Origin: Thiocapsa sp. UBA6158
GTDB taxonomy: Bacteria > Pseudomonadota > Gammaproteobacteria > Chromatiales > Chromatiaceae
Direction: 5' to 3'
DNA: 64,000 bases
Assembly (NCBI RefSeq): GCF_002423035.1
Contig: NZ_DIUM01000021.1
Span: forward strand, 68,813 to 132,812
The notes below the pieces were generated by a model. That model saw only the letters and a list, made by a program, of their open reading frames with translations, made no database searches and was not told the DNA's origin. Made by a program: the position numbers and the translations under genes. Positions 55,804 through 64,000 of this stretch are shown here, piece after piece (positions within the stretch are counted from its first letter, which is position 1; each line of letters begins with the position of its first letter).

Positions 55804-57269
55804 GTGGATCCTTGCTGCTGTCCTTGAGGTTGCCAAGCGAGATCGAGCTGACGCGCGGCGCGCACGTCGTCGAGTCGGCGCACCGGCATGGTATGTGGAG
55901 CGGTCTTCACCAACTCGGGATTGGTTTGTGCCTCCTCTCTGATGGCGATCATGGCGGCGACGAAGCCGTCGAGATCCTCCTTGCTCTCGCTCTCGGTCGG
56001 CTCGATCAGCAGACACTCGGGAACCAGCAGCGGGAAGTAGGTGGTCGGGGCGTGATAACCGTAGTCGAGCAGGCGCTTGGCGAAATCCATCGCATTGACG
56101 TCCAGCTCCTTCGCCTCGCGCTTGAGCGTGATGATGAACTCGTGACTGGCGCGACGTTGCGGGTAGGCGGCATCAAAGCCGGCGGCCTTCAGCCGTGCCA
56201 TCAGATAGTTGGCGTTCAGGGTCGCGAACTCGGAGACGCGGCGCATCCCTTCGCGTCCCAGAAGCCGCGCGTAGATATAGGCGCGCAGCAGGATCCCCAT
56301 GTTGCCGCCGAAGGCGGTGAGGCGCCCGATGCTCTCGGGGCGCTCGTGCTCGGCCAGCCAGCGGTACTCCTCCCCGTCGAATGCGACCAGCGGGACGGGC
56401 AGGTAGGACTCCAGGCGCGCCGAGACACCCACCGGTCCTGCACCCGGACCGCCCCCGCCGTGGGGCGTAGAGAAGGTCTTGTGCAGGTTCATGTGGATGA
56501 CGTCGAAGCCCATGTCGCCCGGGCGAACCTTGCCGAGGATGGCGTTGAGATTGGCCCCGTCGTAGTAGAGCAGCCCGCCGGCGGCATGCACGCGCGCGGC
56601 GATCGCCTGGATGTTGCGGTCGAACACGCCGACCGTGCTCGGGTTGGTCAGCATGATGCCGGCGGTCCGAGGTCCGACGGCCTGCTCGAGCGCGGCGAGG
56701 TCGACGTCGCCGTCGGGTCCGGTCGGGATCTCGCGGACCTTGAATCCGCACATGACCGCGGAGGCCGGGTTGGTGCCGTGTGCCGCGTCGGGGACCAGGA
56801 TCTCGGTGCGGGCCAAGTCGCCGCGGGCCAGGTGATAGGCGCGGATCATGGCCACGCCGGCAAGCTCGCCTTGTGCGCCGGCAGCAGGGGCCAAGGAGAC
56901 CGCGTGCATCCCGGTGACCTCTTTGAGCATCTCTTGGAGCTCGTAGAGGCAGGCCATGAAGCCCTGGCTGTGGGACTCGGGTGCCAGCGGATGCCGCGCC
57001 AGGAATCCGGGCAGCATCGCCAAGGTGTTGCAGGCCCGCGGGTTGTACTTCATGGTACAGGAGCCCAGCGGATAGAAATGGGTGTCTATCGAGAAGTTCT
57101 TCTGCGACAGCCGGGTGTAGTGGCGTACCGCCTGAAGCTCCGAGACCTCCGGCAGGGCGGGTCGGCTCCGACGACGCAGCGCGGCTGGAATGTCGGTGAC
57201 CTCGGGCATAGCGAGCGGTGCCTGCGCGGCGGCGCGGCGTCCGGGTCTGGAGCGGTCATGAATCAGCAT
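55800..57269 (-). CDS. gcvPB: Glycine dehydrogenase (decarboxylating) subunit 2, P-protein beta
   Basis: 489 residues of the split P-protein form. PLP-dependent decarboxylation of glycine with transfer of the aminomethyl group to the lipoate of GcvH. The PLP Lys is K264 in [21 protein letters not shown]. Other landmarks: [28 protein letters not shown] near the N-terminus and [18 protein letters not shown]. The start at 57269 removes a non-conserved extension. The gene lies downstream of tpx and gcvPA and overlaps dgkA. Confidence 0.95.
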   Translation of the reverse strand: MLIHDRSRPGRRAAAQAPLAMPEVTDIPAALRRRSRPALPEVSELQAVRHYTRLSQKNFSIDTHFYPLGSCTMKYNPRACNTLAMLPGFLARHPLAPESHSQGFMACLYELQEMLKEVTGMHAVSLAPAAGAQGELAGVAMIRAYHLARGDLARTEILVPDAAHGTNPASAVMCGFKVREIPTGPDGDVDLAALEQAVGPRTAGIMLTNPSTVGVFDRNIQAIAARVHAAGGLLYYDGANLNAILGKVRPGDMGFDVIHMNLHKTFSTPHGGGGPGAGPVGVSARLESYLPVPLVAFDGEEYRWLAEHERPESIGRLTAFGGNMGILLRAYIYARLLGREGMRRVSEFATLNANYLMARLKAAGFDAAYPQRRASHEFIITLKREAKELDVNAMDFAKRLLDYGYHAPTTYFPLLVPECLLIEPTESESKEDLDGFVAAMIAIREEAQTNPELVKTAPHTMPVRRLDDVRAARQLDLAWQPQGQQQGST

Positions 57270-57300
57270 GGCAGTCGGCTTTGGTGAGTGAATCGAGTCG

Positions 57301-57397
57301 GAACCGCAAAGGCGCGAGCTTGGCGCGAGAACAGCGCCATCGGACAACAGACCCCGGGCCGGGCGCTTCCTTTGCGCCCTTCGCGGCTTTGCGGTTC
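57301..57397. repeat. 97-bp region with inverted ends (GAACCGCAAAG)
   Basis: Left end GAACCGCAAAG at 57301-57311 and right end CTTTGCGGTTC at 57387-57397, exact inverted copies, in the gap between tpx and gcvPB. The inside also carries GGCGC/GCGCC pairs. Different in sequence from the AACCGCG-type repeats, similar in size. Confidence 0.5.
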
Positions 57398-57410
57398 AAG
57401 AAGATGCGCT

Positions 57411-57908
57411 TTAGAGCGCAGCCAAGGCCGCGTCGTAATCGGGCTCTTGGGTGATTTCGGGCACGAGCTGGGTGTAGACCACGGTGTTGTCGGCATCCAG
57501 GACCACGACGGCGCGGGCGGTGATGCCGGCGAGCGGGCCGTCCTCGATGAGCACGCCGTAGTCCTTCGCAAAGCTACGCGAGCGCATCATGGAGAGCGCA
57601 ACGACGTTCTCGATGCCTTCCGCCCCGCAGAAGCGGCCCATCGCGAAGGGCAGGTCGGCAGAGATCACCAAGGCGACGGCGTCGGATTTACCGGCCATCG
57701 CCGTGTTGAAATGCTTGGTCGAGGTCGCGCAGACCGGCGTGTCCAGGCTGGGGACGATGTTGAGCAGCTTCTTCTTGCCGGCGAAATCGGCCAATGATTT
57801 GTCCCCGAGATCCTTGTCGACCAGCTTGAAGTCGGGCGCGGTACTGCCGACGGCGGGCAGGTCGCCGGCGAGATTGACGGGGTTGCCTTGCAGTGCTGTT
57901 TGAGCCAT
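57411..57908 (-). CDS. tpx: Thiol peroxidase (Tpx, atypical 2-Cys peroxiredoxin)
   Basis: 165 residues. Reduces hydrogen peroxide and alkyl hydroperoxides with thioredoxin as partner; periplasmic or cytoplasmic in different bacteria, no signal here. Peroxidatic Cys60 in [16 protein letters not shown] and resolving Cys94 in [13 protein letters not shown] match the Tpx spacing; [20 protein letters not shown] is the typical start. It lies between the two halves of the glycine decarboxylase genes on the same strand, so it may be cotranscribed with them. Confidence 0.95.
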   Translation of the reverse strand: MAQTALQGNPVNLAGDLPAVGSTAPDFKLVDKDLGDKSLADFAGKKKLLNIVPSLDTPVCATSTKHFNTAMAGKSDAVALVISADLPFAMGRFCGAEGIENVVALSMMRSRSFAKDYGVLIEDGPLAGITARAVVVLDADNTVVYTQLVPEITQEPDYDAALAAL

Positions 57909-58053
57909 GAGTGTGTCCCGATCGTTGGTGGTTGGACGTTGCATCCGCGTCGGTCGGGCGGACGTGCGAGGCCCGGCGTTCGGCGGCTGGCGTGGCGGCG
58001 CCTGTTGGGCCTTGCTCTCCCGGGCCCAACCGACAGGGTTGACGCAAGCGCCG

Positions 58054-59454
58054 CTAGATTTCCGGCGCAACCGGGGAGGGTGCCTGCGTTCGGGTGGCGA
58101 TGATACGCCCGAGCTTGCTTGCGTAGGACTGCATCTCTTCCCCCGTTCTCATCTCGGTCGCGCAGACCAGGACCGCTGGATCGAGCTCGGGATAGTCCAG
58201 GCTGAGGTCGCATCCGCCCAAGATGCTGTGCGCAGCGAGGGAGCGGAGGACGTCCGCCGCGGGCGCCGGCAGATGCAAAGCCTGCTCATGAAAGACCGGG
58301 CGGTCGAACAGGGGTTCCACGCCCGGCAACGCGCACAGCAGTTGCGTCACGCGTGCGGTATTGGCATGACAGGCCGCTGCGACACGCTCCAATCCCTCGG
58401 CACCCAGGAGGGTCATGTGGATCGTCGCGGCGGTGACCAGCAGCCCCTGATTGGTACAGATGTTCGAGGTCGCCTTGTTGCGCCGGATGTGCTGCTCGCG
58501 GGCCTGCAGGGTGAGGGTGAAGCCCGGCTTGCCGTCGAGATCGAGCGTGCGCCCGACGATGCGCCCCGGCAGTTGGCGCACGAACTCCTGACGACAGCAG
58601 AGGAACCCGGCATAGGGTCCACCGGAGGCGAGCGGCATGCCCAAGGGTTGGGCCTCGCCGCAGGCAATATCGGCACCCGTTTTGCCCCAGTCGCCGGGCG
58701 GAGAGAGCAGGGCGAGCGCGACCGGGTTGACGACCCCGATCACAAGGGCGTCGCGGTCATGGGCCCAGTCGGTGAGCGCGTCGACGTCTTCGAGCACGCC
58801 GAAAAAGTTGGGCTGATTGACGACGAGTGCGGCATAGGGACCTTGCTCCGCCAGCGCATCCAGGGCCTCGATGGCGGTGTGTCCGCCACGCGGGTCGAAA
58901 GGCACCTCCACCAGCTCGATGCCCTGGGTGGAGACAATGCTGCGCAGCGTGCGCCGATAGGCCGGGTGCAGGGAGCGCGGGACGAGAACCTTTTCGGACT
59001 TGACCTTGCGGTTTGCGCGCACCGCCATCAAGACCGCCTCGGCGAGGCCCGAGGCGCCGTCGTAGAGCGAGGCGTTGGAGACGTCTAGTCCGGTCAAGGC
59101 GACCATCATGGACTGGAACTCGTAGAGCAGCTGCAGGGTCCCCTGGCTGGCCTCGGCCTGATAGGGTGTGTAGGCGCTGTAGAACTCGCCGCGGGTCGCG
59201 ATCTGCCAGACGGCGGCCGGGATGTGATGATCGTAGGCACCGGCGCCGATGAAGCAGAGCGGCTGGCCGTCGGCGCGCGCGCGCGACTGCATCAGTCGGC
59301 CGATGTCCATCTCGGCCATGCCGGCGGGGATGGCGGCCAGCTCCCCGATCTGAAGCTCGGCCGGGATTTCGTCGAACAGATCATCGATGGAGGCGACGCC
59401 GACGGTGTCGAGCATCGCGACGATGTCGTCCGGGGTGTGGGGTACGAAGGGCAT
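58054..59454 (-). CDS. gcvPA: Glycine dehydrogenase (decarboxylating) subunit 1, P-protein alpha
   Basis: 466 residues, the N-terminal half of the split P-protein. Signature segments: [97 protein letters not shown] and [13 protein letters not shown]. With GcvPB it makes the heterodimeric PLP enzyme. The gene begins 16 bases past a repeat copy that separates it from gcvH. Confidence 0.95.
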   Translation of the reverse strand: MPFVPHTPDDIVAMLDTVGVASIDDLFDEIPAELQIGELAAIPAGMAEMDIGRLMQSRARADGQPLCFIGAGAYDHHIPAAVWQIATRGEFYSAYTPYQAEASQGTLQLLYEFQSMMVALTGLDVSNASLYDGASGLAEAVLMAVRANRKVKSEKVLVPRSLHPAYRRTLRSIVSTQGIELVEVPFDPRGGHTAIEALDALAEQGPYAALVVNQPNFFGVLEDVDALTDWAHDRDALVIGVVNPVALALLSPPGDWGKTGADIACGEAQPLGMPLASGGPYAGFLCCRQEFVRQLPGRIVGRTLDLDGKPGFTLTLQAREQHIRRNKATSNICTNQGLLVTAATIHMTLLGAEGLERVAAACHANTARVTQLLCALPGVEPLFDRPVFHEQALHLPAPAADVLRSLAAHSILGGCDLSLDYPELDPAVLVCATEMRTGEEMQSYASKLGRIIATRTQAPSPVAPEI

Positions 59455-59469
59455 AGCTCAGGGTCCCGG

Positions 59470-59556
59470 CTGAACCGCGTCAGGTGCGGTATGCGTTGTT
59501 CGAGTATTGAAGCGGCCATGCACCCATTTACAAACCTCGCAGCGGACGCGGTTCAG
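59470..59556. repeat. 87-bp repeat with inverted ends (AACCGCG type), copy 3
   Basis: Starts CTGAACCGCGTC and ends GACGCGGTTCAG, exact inverted copies. Lies in the gcvH-gcvPA gap, next to copy 4. Confidence 0.7.
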
Positions 59557-59577
59557 GATATTGAAATTTCTTAAAAC

Positions 59578-59663
59578 CTAAACCGCGTCACCTGCGGGCG
59601 TTCGTGGCGCCTTCCGGGCTCGACCACATGAGTGCATCGCATGTCCTACCGGACGCGGTTTAT
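59578..59663. repeat. 86-bp repeat with inverted ends (AACCGCG type), copy 4
   Basis: Starts CTAAACCGCGTC and ends GACGCGGTTTAT, 21 bases after copy 3 and touching the gcvH stop codon. The middle has no evident likeness to copy 3. Confidence 0.7.
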
Positions 59664-60056
59664 CTAGGTCTCGTCTTCGACGACCTGTTGATAGGCGGCC
59701 GCGTCCAGGAGTCCCGCGAGTGCTGTCATGTCGTTCGGCGCGAGGCGGAAGATCCAGCCTTCGTCGTAGGGGCTGTTGTTGATCGCCTCCGGGCTGTCGT
59801 TCAGAAGCGCGTTGGACTCGATGACCTCGCCTGCGAGCGGCGAATAGATGTCGGAGGCGGCCTTGACCGACTCGACCACCGCGCAGGCCTCGTCTGCGTC
59901 GACTTCGCGCCCTTGATCCGGGATTTCGACAAAGACGATATCGCCGAGCGCCTCCTGGGCGTGATCGGTAATGCCGACGGTGACGGTGCCGTCGCCGTTG
60001 TCTCTGATCCACTCGTGGCTTTTGGTGTATTTCAGGTCAGCAGGGGCGTCGCTCAT
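59664..60056 (-). CDS. gcvH: Glycine cleavage system H protein
   Basis: 130 residues. Carries the aminomethyl group on a lipoyl arm between P-, T- and L-proteins. The lipoylated Lys is K65 in VVESVKAASDIYSP, with KYTKSHEWIRDNGDGTVTVGITDHAQEALGDIVFVEIP before it. It lies between gcvT and gcvPA; its 3' side holds two tandem repeat copies (59470-59663). Confidence 0.97.
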   Translation of the reverse strand: MSDAPADLKYTKSHEWIRDNGDGTVTVGITDHAQEALGDIVFVEIPDQGREVDADEACAVVESVKAASDIYSPLAGEVIESNALLNDSPEAINNSPYDEGWIFRLAPNDMTALAGLLDAAAYQQVVEDET

Positions 60057-60145
60057 GGTTCTCTCCGATCAATCGACGGGTTGTCTGTGCGCTCTTCGCG
60101 CCTTGGCGGATCTAGGTTCAAATGTCCGGGTCCCGACCACAGTGG

Positions 60146-61237
60146 TCAGAGGTCGATGCAGATCCGGCCGTGTCGCACGAACGGCGGTTTAACGATACGT
60201 GCGCTCACGGGTTTACCGCGGATGTCGACTGCGCAGTCCGCGGATGTGCCGGGCTCGACCCGCGCGAACGCGATCGAGCGCTCCAGGGTCGGCGAGAACC
60301 CGCCCGAGGTGACCTCTCCGACCACCCGACCGTCCGCGAGGACGCTCTGGTGCGGGCGCAGGACGCCGCGGCCGGTCAAGAGGAGACCGACGAAGTCGCG
60401 TCGGTCAGGATGATCACGTCGAGCGCTCAGGGCCTCGCGGCCGATGAAGTCGCGCTCCTCCGGCTGCCAGGCGATGGTCCAGCCCAAGCCGGCGTCGAGC
60501 GGGCCGACCGTCTCGTCCATGTCCTGGCCGTAGAGGTTCATGCCGGCCTCCAGGCGCAGCGTATCCCGAGCGCCGAGGCCGCAGGGGCGAACATCCGCCG
60601 CGAGCAGCTCGCGCCAGAGTGCCGCGGCATCCGCGCTCGGCAGCATGATCTCGAAGCCGTCCTCTCCGGTATAGCCGGTGCGCCCGACGAACCAGTGCGC
60701 GTCTTCGGCGGCGAAGAAGGGTCCGACCCGCATCGCCGAGGCACGCAGCCCGTCGGGCAACAGCGGCTCGACGCGGGCACGCGCATCCGGCCCCTGCACC
60801 GCGATCATGGCGAGATCGTCGCGACTTCGGATGTCGACCTGCCGGCCCTCGGCCTGCGCCTGCATCCAGGCGATGTCCTTCTCGGCCGTGCCTGCGTTGA
60901 CCACCGCGCGGTAGCGCTCGGGTCCGCGGAAATAGAGGATGAGGTCGTCGACCACGCCGCCCTGCGGATCGAGCATGCAGGCGTAGAGGGCCTTGCCCGG
61001 TGCGGTCAGCTTGGCCGCATCGTTGGCGAGCAGATGTCGCAGGAAGGGCAGGGCATCCGGCCCCTCGATGTCGACCGGGCGCATGTGGGAGACGTCGAAC
61101 ATCCCGGCGGCGCGGCGCACCGCGTGATGCTCTTCGATCTGCGAGCCGTAGTGCAGCGGCATGTCCCAGCCGCCGAACGGCACGATCCGCGCGCCGAGAC
61201 GCTCATGCTCCGAAAACAGGGGGGTGCGCAATCCCAT
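60146..61237 (-). CDS. gcvT: Glycine cleavage system T protein (aminomethyltransferase)
   Basis: 363 residues, the family size. Transfers the methylene group from the lipoyl arm to tetrahydrofolate and releases ammonia. Landmarks: TPLFSEHERLGARIVPFGGWDMPLHYGSQIEEHHAVRRAAGMFDVSHM at the N-terminus, GGVVDDLILYFRG with the catalytic Asp, GYTGEDGFEIMLP and GLGARDTLRLEAGMNLYGQDMDE. The ATG at 61237 has GGAGAG upstream, and a longer in-frame start would enter the riboswitch leader. First gene of the operon, controlled by the glycine riboswitch. Confidence 0.97.
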   Translation of the reverse strand: MGLRTPLFSEHERLGARIVPFGGWDMPLHYGSQIEEHHAVRRAAGMFDVSHMRPVDIEGPDALPFLRHLLANDAAKLTAPGKALYACMLDPQGGVVDDLILYFRGPERYRAVVNAGTAEKDIAWMQAQAEGRQVDIRSRDDLAMIAVQGPDARARVEPLLPDGLRASAMRVGPFFAAEDAHWFVGRTGYTGEDGFEIMLPSADAAALWRELLAADVRPCGLGARDTLRLEAGMNLYGQDMDETVGPLDAGLGWTIAWQPEERDFIGREALSARRDHPDRRDFVGLLLTGRGVLRPHQSVLADGRVVGEVTSGGFSPTLERSIAFARVEPGTSADCAVDIRGKPVSARIVKPPFVRHGRICIDL

Positions 61238-61512
61238 CCGACTCTCCGTTCGCCTGGTGGCTCGCCCGGCGGGCTGGCCTGTTGAGTCGGCACCGCTCGC
61301 GAGGCGTCGACTTGGGTTCCAAAGGGCGAAGGAAGCGGGTGATGCGCGAAGGTTGTGTGCGGGTCTGCCGTTCGGTACGGGACGGCGAGCCGGAAATCGA
61401 TCGCGCTCGACAATGGCGTCAACCCGGTGCGGGGACGACGGAGCAGGCGCGCGTCGCTTTCCGGACTCATGCAGGCACAAGCCTTCGGGATCCACCCGGA
61501 TCCTCGACACCG

Positions 61513-61706
61513 CCCCTCTGTCCCAGACCTGAGAGTTTGCAGGCGACCGAACGCGTCGGCCGCTGCTGCCCCTTCGGTGGGTCCGGGCTGTCGGTGCAGT
61601 CCGGACCGCTCTCCAGAGTCGGTCGTTATTCCCGCGGTCCTTTTGCCTGAGCGATTCCGGGCAGTGTTGCGCCTTCGGCGCCGGCCGAGGCCGGACTCTC
61701 CCGCGG
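61513..61706 (-). promoter_or_regulatory. Tandem glycine riboswitch controlling the gcv operon
   Basis: Read on the minus strand, two aptamers are visible. Aptamer 1: GGGAGAGTCCGG, GCGCCGAAGGCGCAA, then ATCGCTCAGGCAAAAGGACCG. Aptamer 2: CTCTGGAGAGCGGTCC, CACCGAAGGGGCAGC, then AACTCTCAGGTCTGGGACAGAG. These are the conserved GGAGAG, GCCGAAGG and CUCAGG blocks of the gcvT element, in the usual two-aptamer array. Glycine binding should raise expression of gcvT and the genes behind it. No obvious terminator or anti-RBS helix was identified in the following 275 bases. Confidence 0.92.
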
Positions 61707-61724
61707 GACTTGACTCGAAACGGG

Positions 61725-61730
61725 ACTATA
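61725..61730 (-). promoter_or_regulatory. Possible -10 element upstream of the glycine riboswitch
   Basis: TATAGT on the minus strand, 19 bases before the first conserved riboswitch base. No good -35 was found at 16-18 bases, so this is a weak prediction. Confidence 0.35.
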
Positions 61731-61770
61731 AGCGCGGTGCGATCGGATTTCCAGCCATGGCGCTTGCGGA

Positions 61771-61861
61771 CTTAAACCGCGCCCGGTGCGGTAGGCTTCG
61801 GTTCGGTGGATTGGCTTGGCCGCGCCGGCTCCGACAACCCTCGGAGCTGGCGCGGTTTAAG
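61771..61861. repeat. 91-bp repeat with inverted ends (AACCGCG type), copy 5
   Basis: Starts CTTAAACCGCGCC and ends GGCGCGGTTTAAG, exact inverted copies. The middle contains a second hairpin (GGCTCCGA and TCGGAGCT), similar to part of the wzt/ubiB terminator. Located between the riboswitch and the SCP2-like gene. Confidence 0.7.
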
Positions 61862-61988
61862 ATGATTTCCGGGAAAGGAATGGGCTGTGAAGATGCGAAT
61901 TGATTCGCACGTACGGATTAGGCTTGCCTGTTGGTCCTGTCCGGGTCCTTAGGGGCGACCTCAATCGCCCCGGCCATGACGCCGCGAC

Positions 61989-62507
61989 CTACGGACAAGC
62001 GCTCTTGTCGCCCGGGACCTTGCCGGTCAGCTGCAGGAAGGTGTCGAACGGACCCATGACACCCATGGCCTCCATCTTGGGCCCTTTGAACTTAAGCTTG
62101 CCGGTCGTCATTGCGCCCATCGCGCCGCAGCCTAGGCGGCCTTCGCCCATGCAGACCCAGTCCTCGTCGGTTGCATTCATCAGGTAGTCGACCTTCGGGT
62201 CGAGCGTCGTGGTCTTCACCGCGCCGCCGTAGGTGCACATGGCCTTGCCGTCCTTGTCGCTGATCTGCAGCTCCACGCGGCTGCCCTCTCCGCACTTGGT
62301 GCGGTAGAGCTGGATGACCTTGTATCCACGACCGGCGTTGTTTGCCGCCCAATTATCGCCGGCTAGACCGGCGGTGAGGGCGCCGGCCCCGTTCCATGCC
62401 TCGCAGGCGGACGCCGCCCAATCGGCGTCCATAAAGGTTACGGCCTGAGCGCCGGCGGAGACGGTCAGGGCGAGAGCCGGGAGAGCGAGCGCGATACGGC
62501 GAATCAT
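61989..62507 (-). CDS. Secreted SCP2-like sterol/lipid-binding protein
   Basis: 172 residues with a signal peptide (RRIALALPALALTVSAGAQA). The mature part has cysteines arranged in a possible pair set (CEAW, KCGEGS, MCTYGG, VCMGEG, GCGAMG, ACP) and an SCP2-like lipid-binding end (MTTGKLKFKGPKMEAMGVMGPFDTFLQLTGKV). The typical SCP2 pattern GKLKxxGxxxxAMxxxxxFxxFLxL is clear. It is probably periplasmic and may bind a hydrophobic ligand. It is transcribed alone between the repeat and the zinc-ribbon gene. Function not known. Confidence 0.65.
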   Translation of the reverse strand: MIRRIALALPALALTVSAGAQAVTFMDADWAASACEAWNGAGALTAGLAGDNWAANNAGRGYKVIQLYRTKCGEGSRVELQISDKDGKAMCTYGGAVKTTTLDPKVDYLMNATDEDWVCMGEGRLGCGAMGAMTTGKLKFKGPKMEAMGVMGPFDTFLQLTGKVPGDKSACP

Positions 62508-62561
62508 GATGGTGTCCTCGTTTGGTTGTTATACGCGGGCATCGATGGTGCCCGCTGTTGA

Positions 62562-64000
<1,439 letters not shown>

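Larger units (their letters stand above)
61238..61988. other. Leader and intergenic region before gcvT
   Basis: 751 bases between gcvT and the SCP2-like gene. It holds, from right to left on the minus strand, a repeat (61771-61861), a possible promoter (TATAGT as plus-strand ACTATA at 61725-61730), the tandem glycine riboswitch (61513-61706) and a 275-base stretch down to the gcvT start without further recognised motifs. Confidence 0.6.

Noticed and set aside
55812..57287. 491-codon open frame opposite gcvPB
   Set aside because: gcvPB has full family conservation; the opposite frame is a GC-bias shadow.
57907..59088. 393-codon open frame opposite gcvPA
   Set aside because: Shadow of gcvPA; no family features.

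Overview
The window comes from a GC-rich gammaproteobacterium that makes ubiquinone (ubiE-ubiJ-ubiB) and has the hslV-hslU, gcv and leuS neighbourhoods usual in that class. The exosortase H genes, a DUF29-like tail, numerous intergenic palindromes and the GC level suggest a purple sulfur bacterium (Chromatiaceae, Thiocapsa/Thiocystis-like). That genus-level placement is inference; no rRNA or marker gene settles it. No tRNA, rRNA, CRISPR array, integrase or transposase was seen.

Layout. (1) 1-5380: the 3' part of a proteinase K-like secreted protease, a methyltransferase with a long helical C-terminus, and an RgpF-like glycan protein. (2) 5580-9513: exosortase H (xrtH), its associated membrane protein, a possible 54-codon ORF and two envelope membrane proteins. 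(3) 9613-16474: a polyprenol-phosphate type GT2, a Wzx-like flippase, a methyltransferase, two convergent AT-richer rhamnosyltransferase-like GT2 genes and a GT4. (4) 16628-27703: a second proteinase K-like protease with three discoidin-like repeats, a divergent TPR/SPINDLY-type O-GlcNAc-transferase homologue, an unknown secreted protein with its own promoter and terminator, a sialidase-like BNR protein and a GNAT protein. (5) 27923-46219: a polysaccharide export cluster with a PIG-L/GT4 fusion, two sulfotransferases, an 1870-residue multi-glycosyltransferase, a GT2-WbsX fusion, further GTs and a Wzm-Wzt ABC exporter. (6) 46308-64000: housekeeping genes, nearly all on the minus strand: ubiB, ubiJ, ubiE, a DUF971 gene, hslU, hslV, dgkA, a split gcvP with tpx between its halves, gcvH, gcvT under a tandem glycine riboswitch, a secreted SCP2-like protein, a YbeL-like zinc-ribbon protein, and leuS (cut by the window end). 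A two-module glycosyltransferase (52550-55180) interrupts this block.

How it may work together. Regions 1-5 read as a cell-surface programme. Nucleotide-sugar GTs, methyltransferases, sulfotransferases and a deacetylase build and decorate one or more glycans. Wzx and Wzm-Wzt move them across the inner membrane. Exosortase H, the proteases, the OGT-like enzyme and the secreted proteins point to sorting or modification of surface proteins. No IPTLxxWG-CTERM substrate of XrtH is encoded here.

The points most worth a second look are: a DUF29-like tail on Wzt; the giant GT whose N-terminal PIG-L domain has lost its metal ligands while a nearby homologue keeps them; poly-G tracts in two glycan genes; 85-91 bp palindromic-ended repeats clustered in the housekeeping half; an 85-bp palindrome that supplies the C-terminus of a sulfotransferase; and gene remnants and palindromes around the inserted GT.
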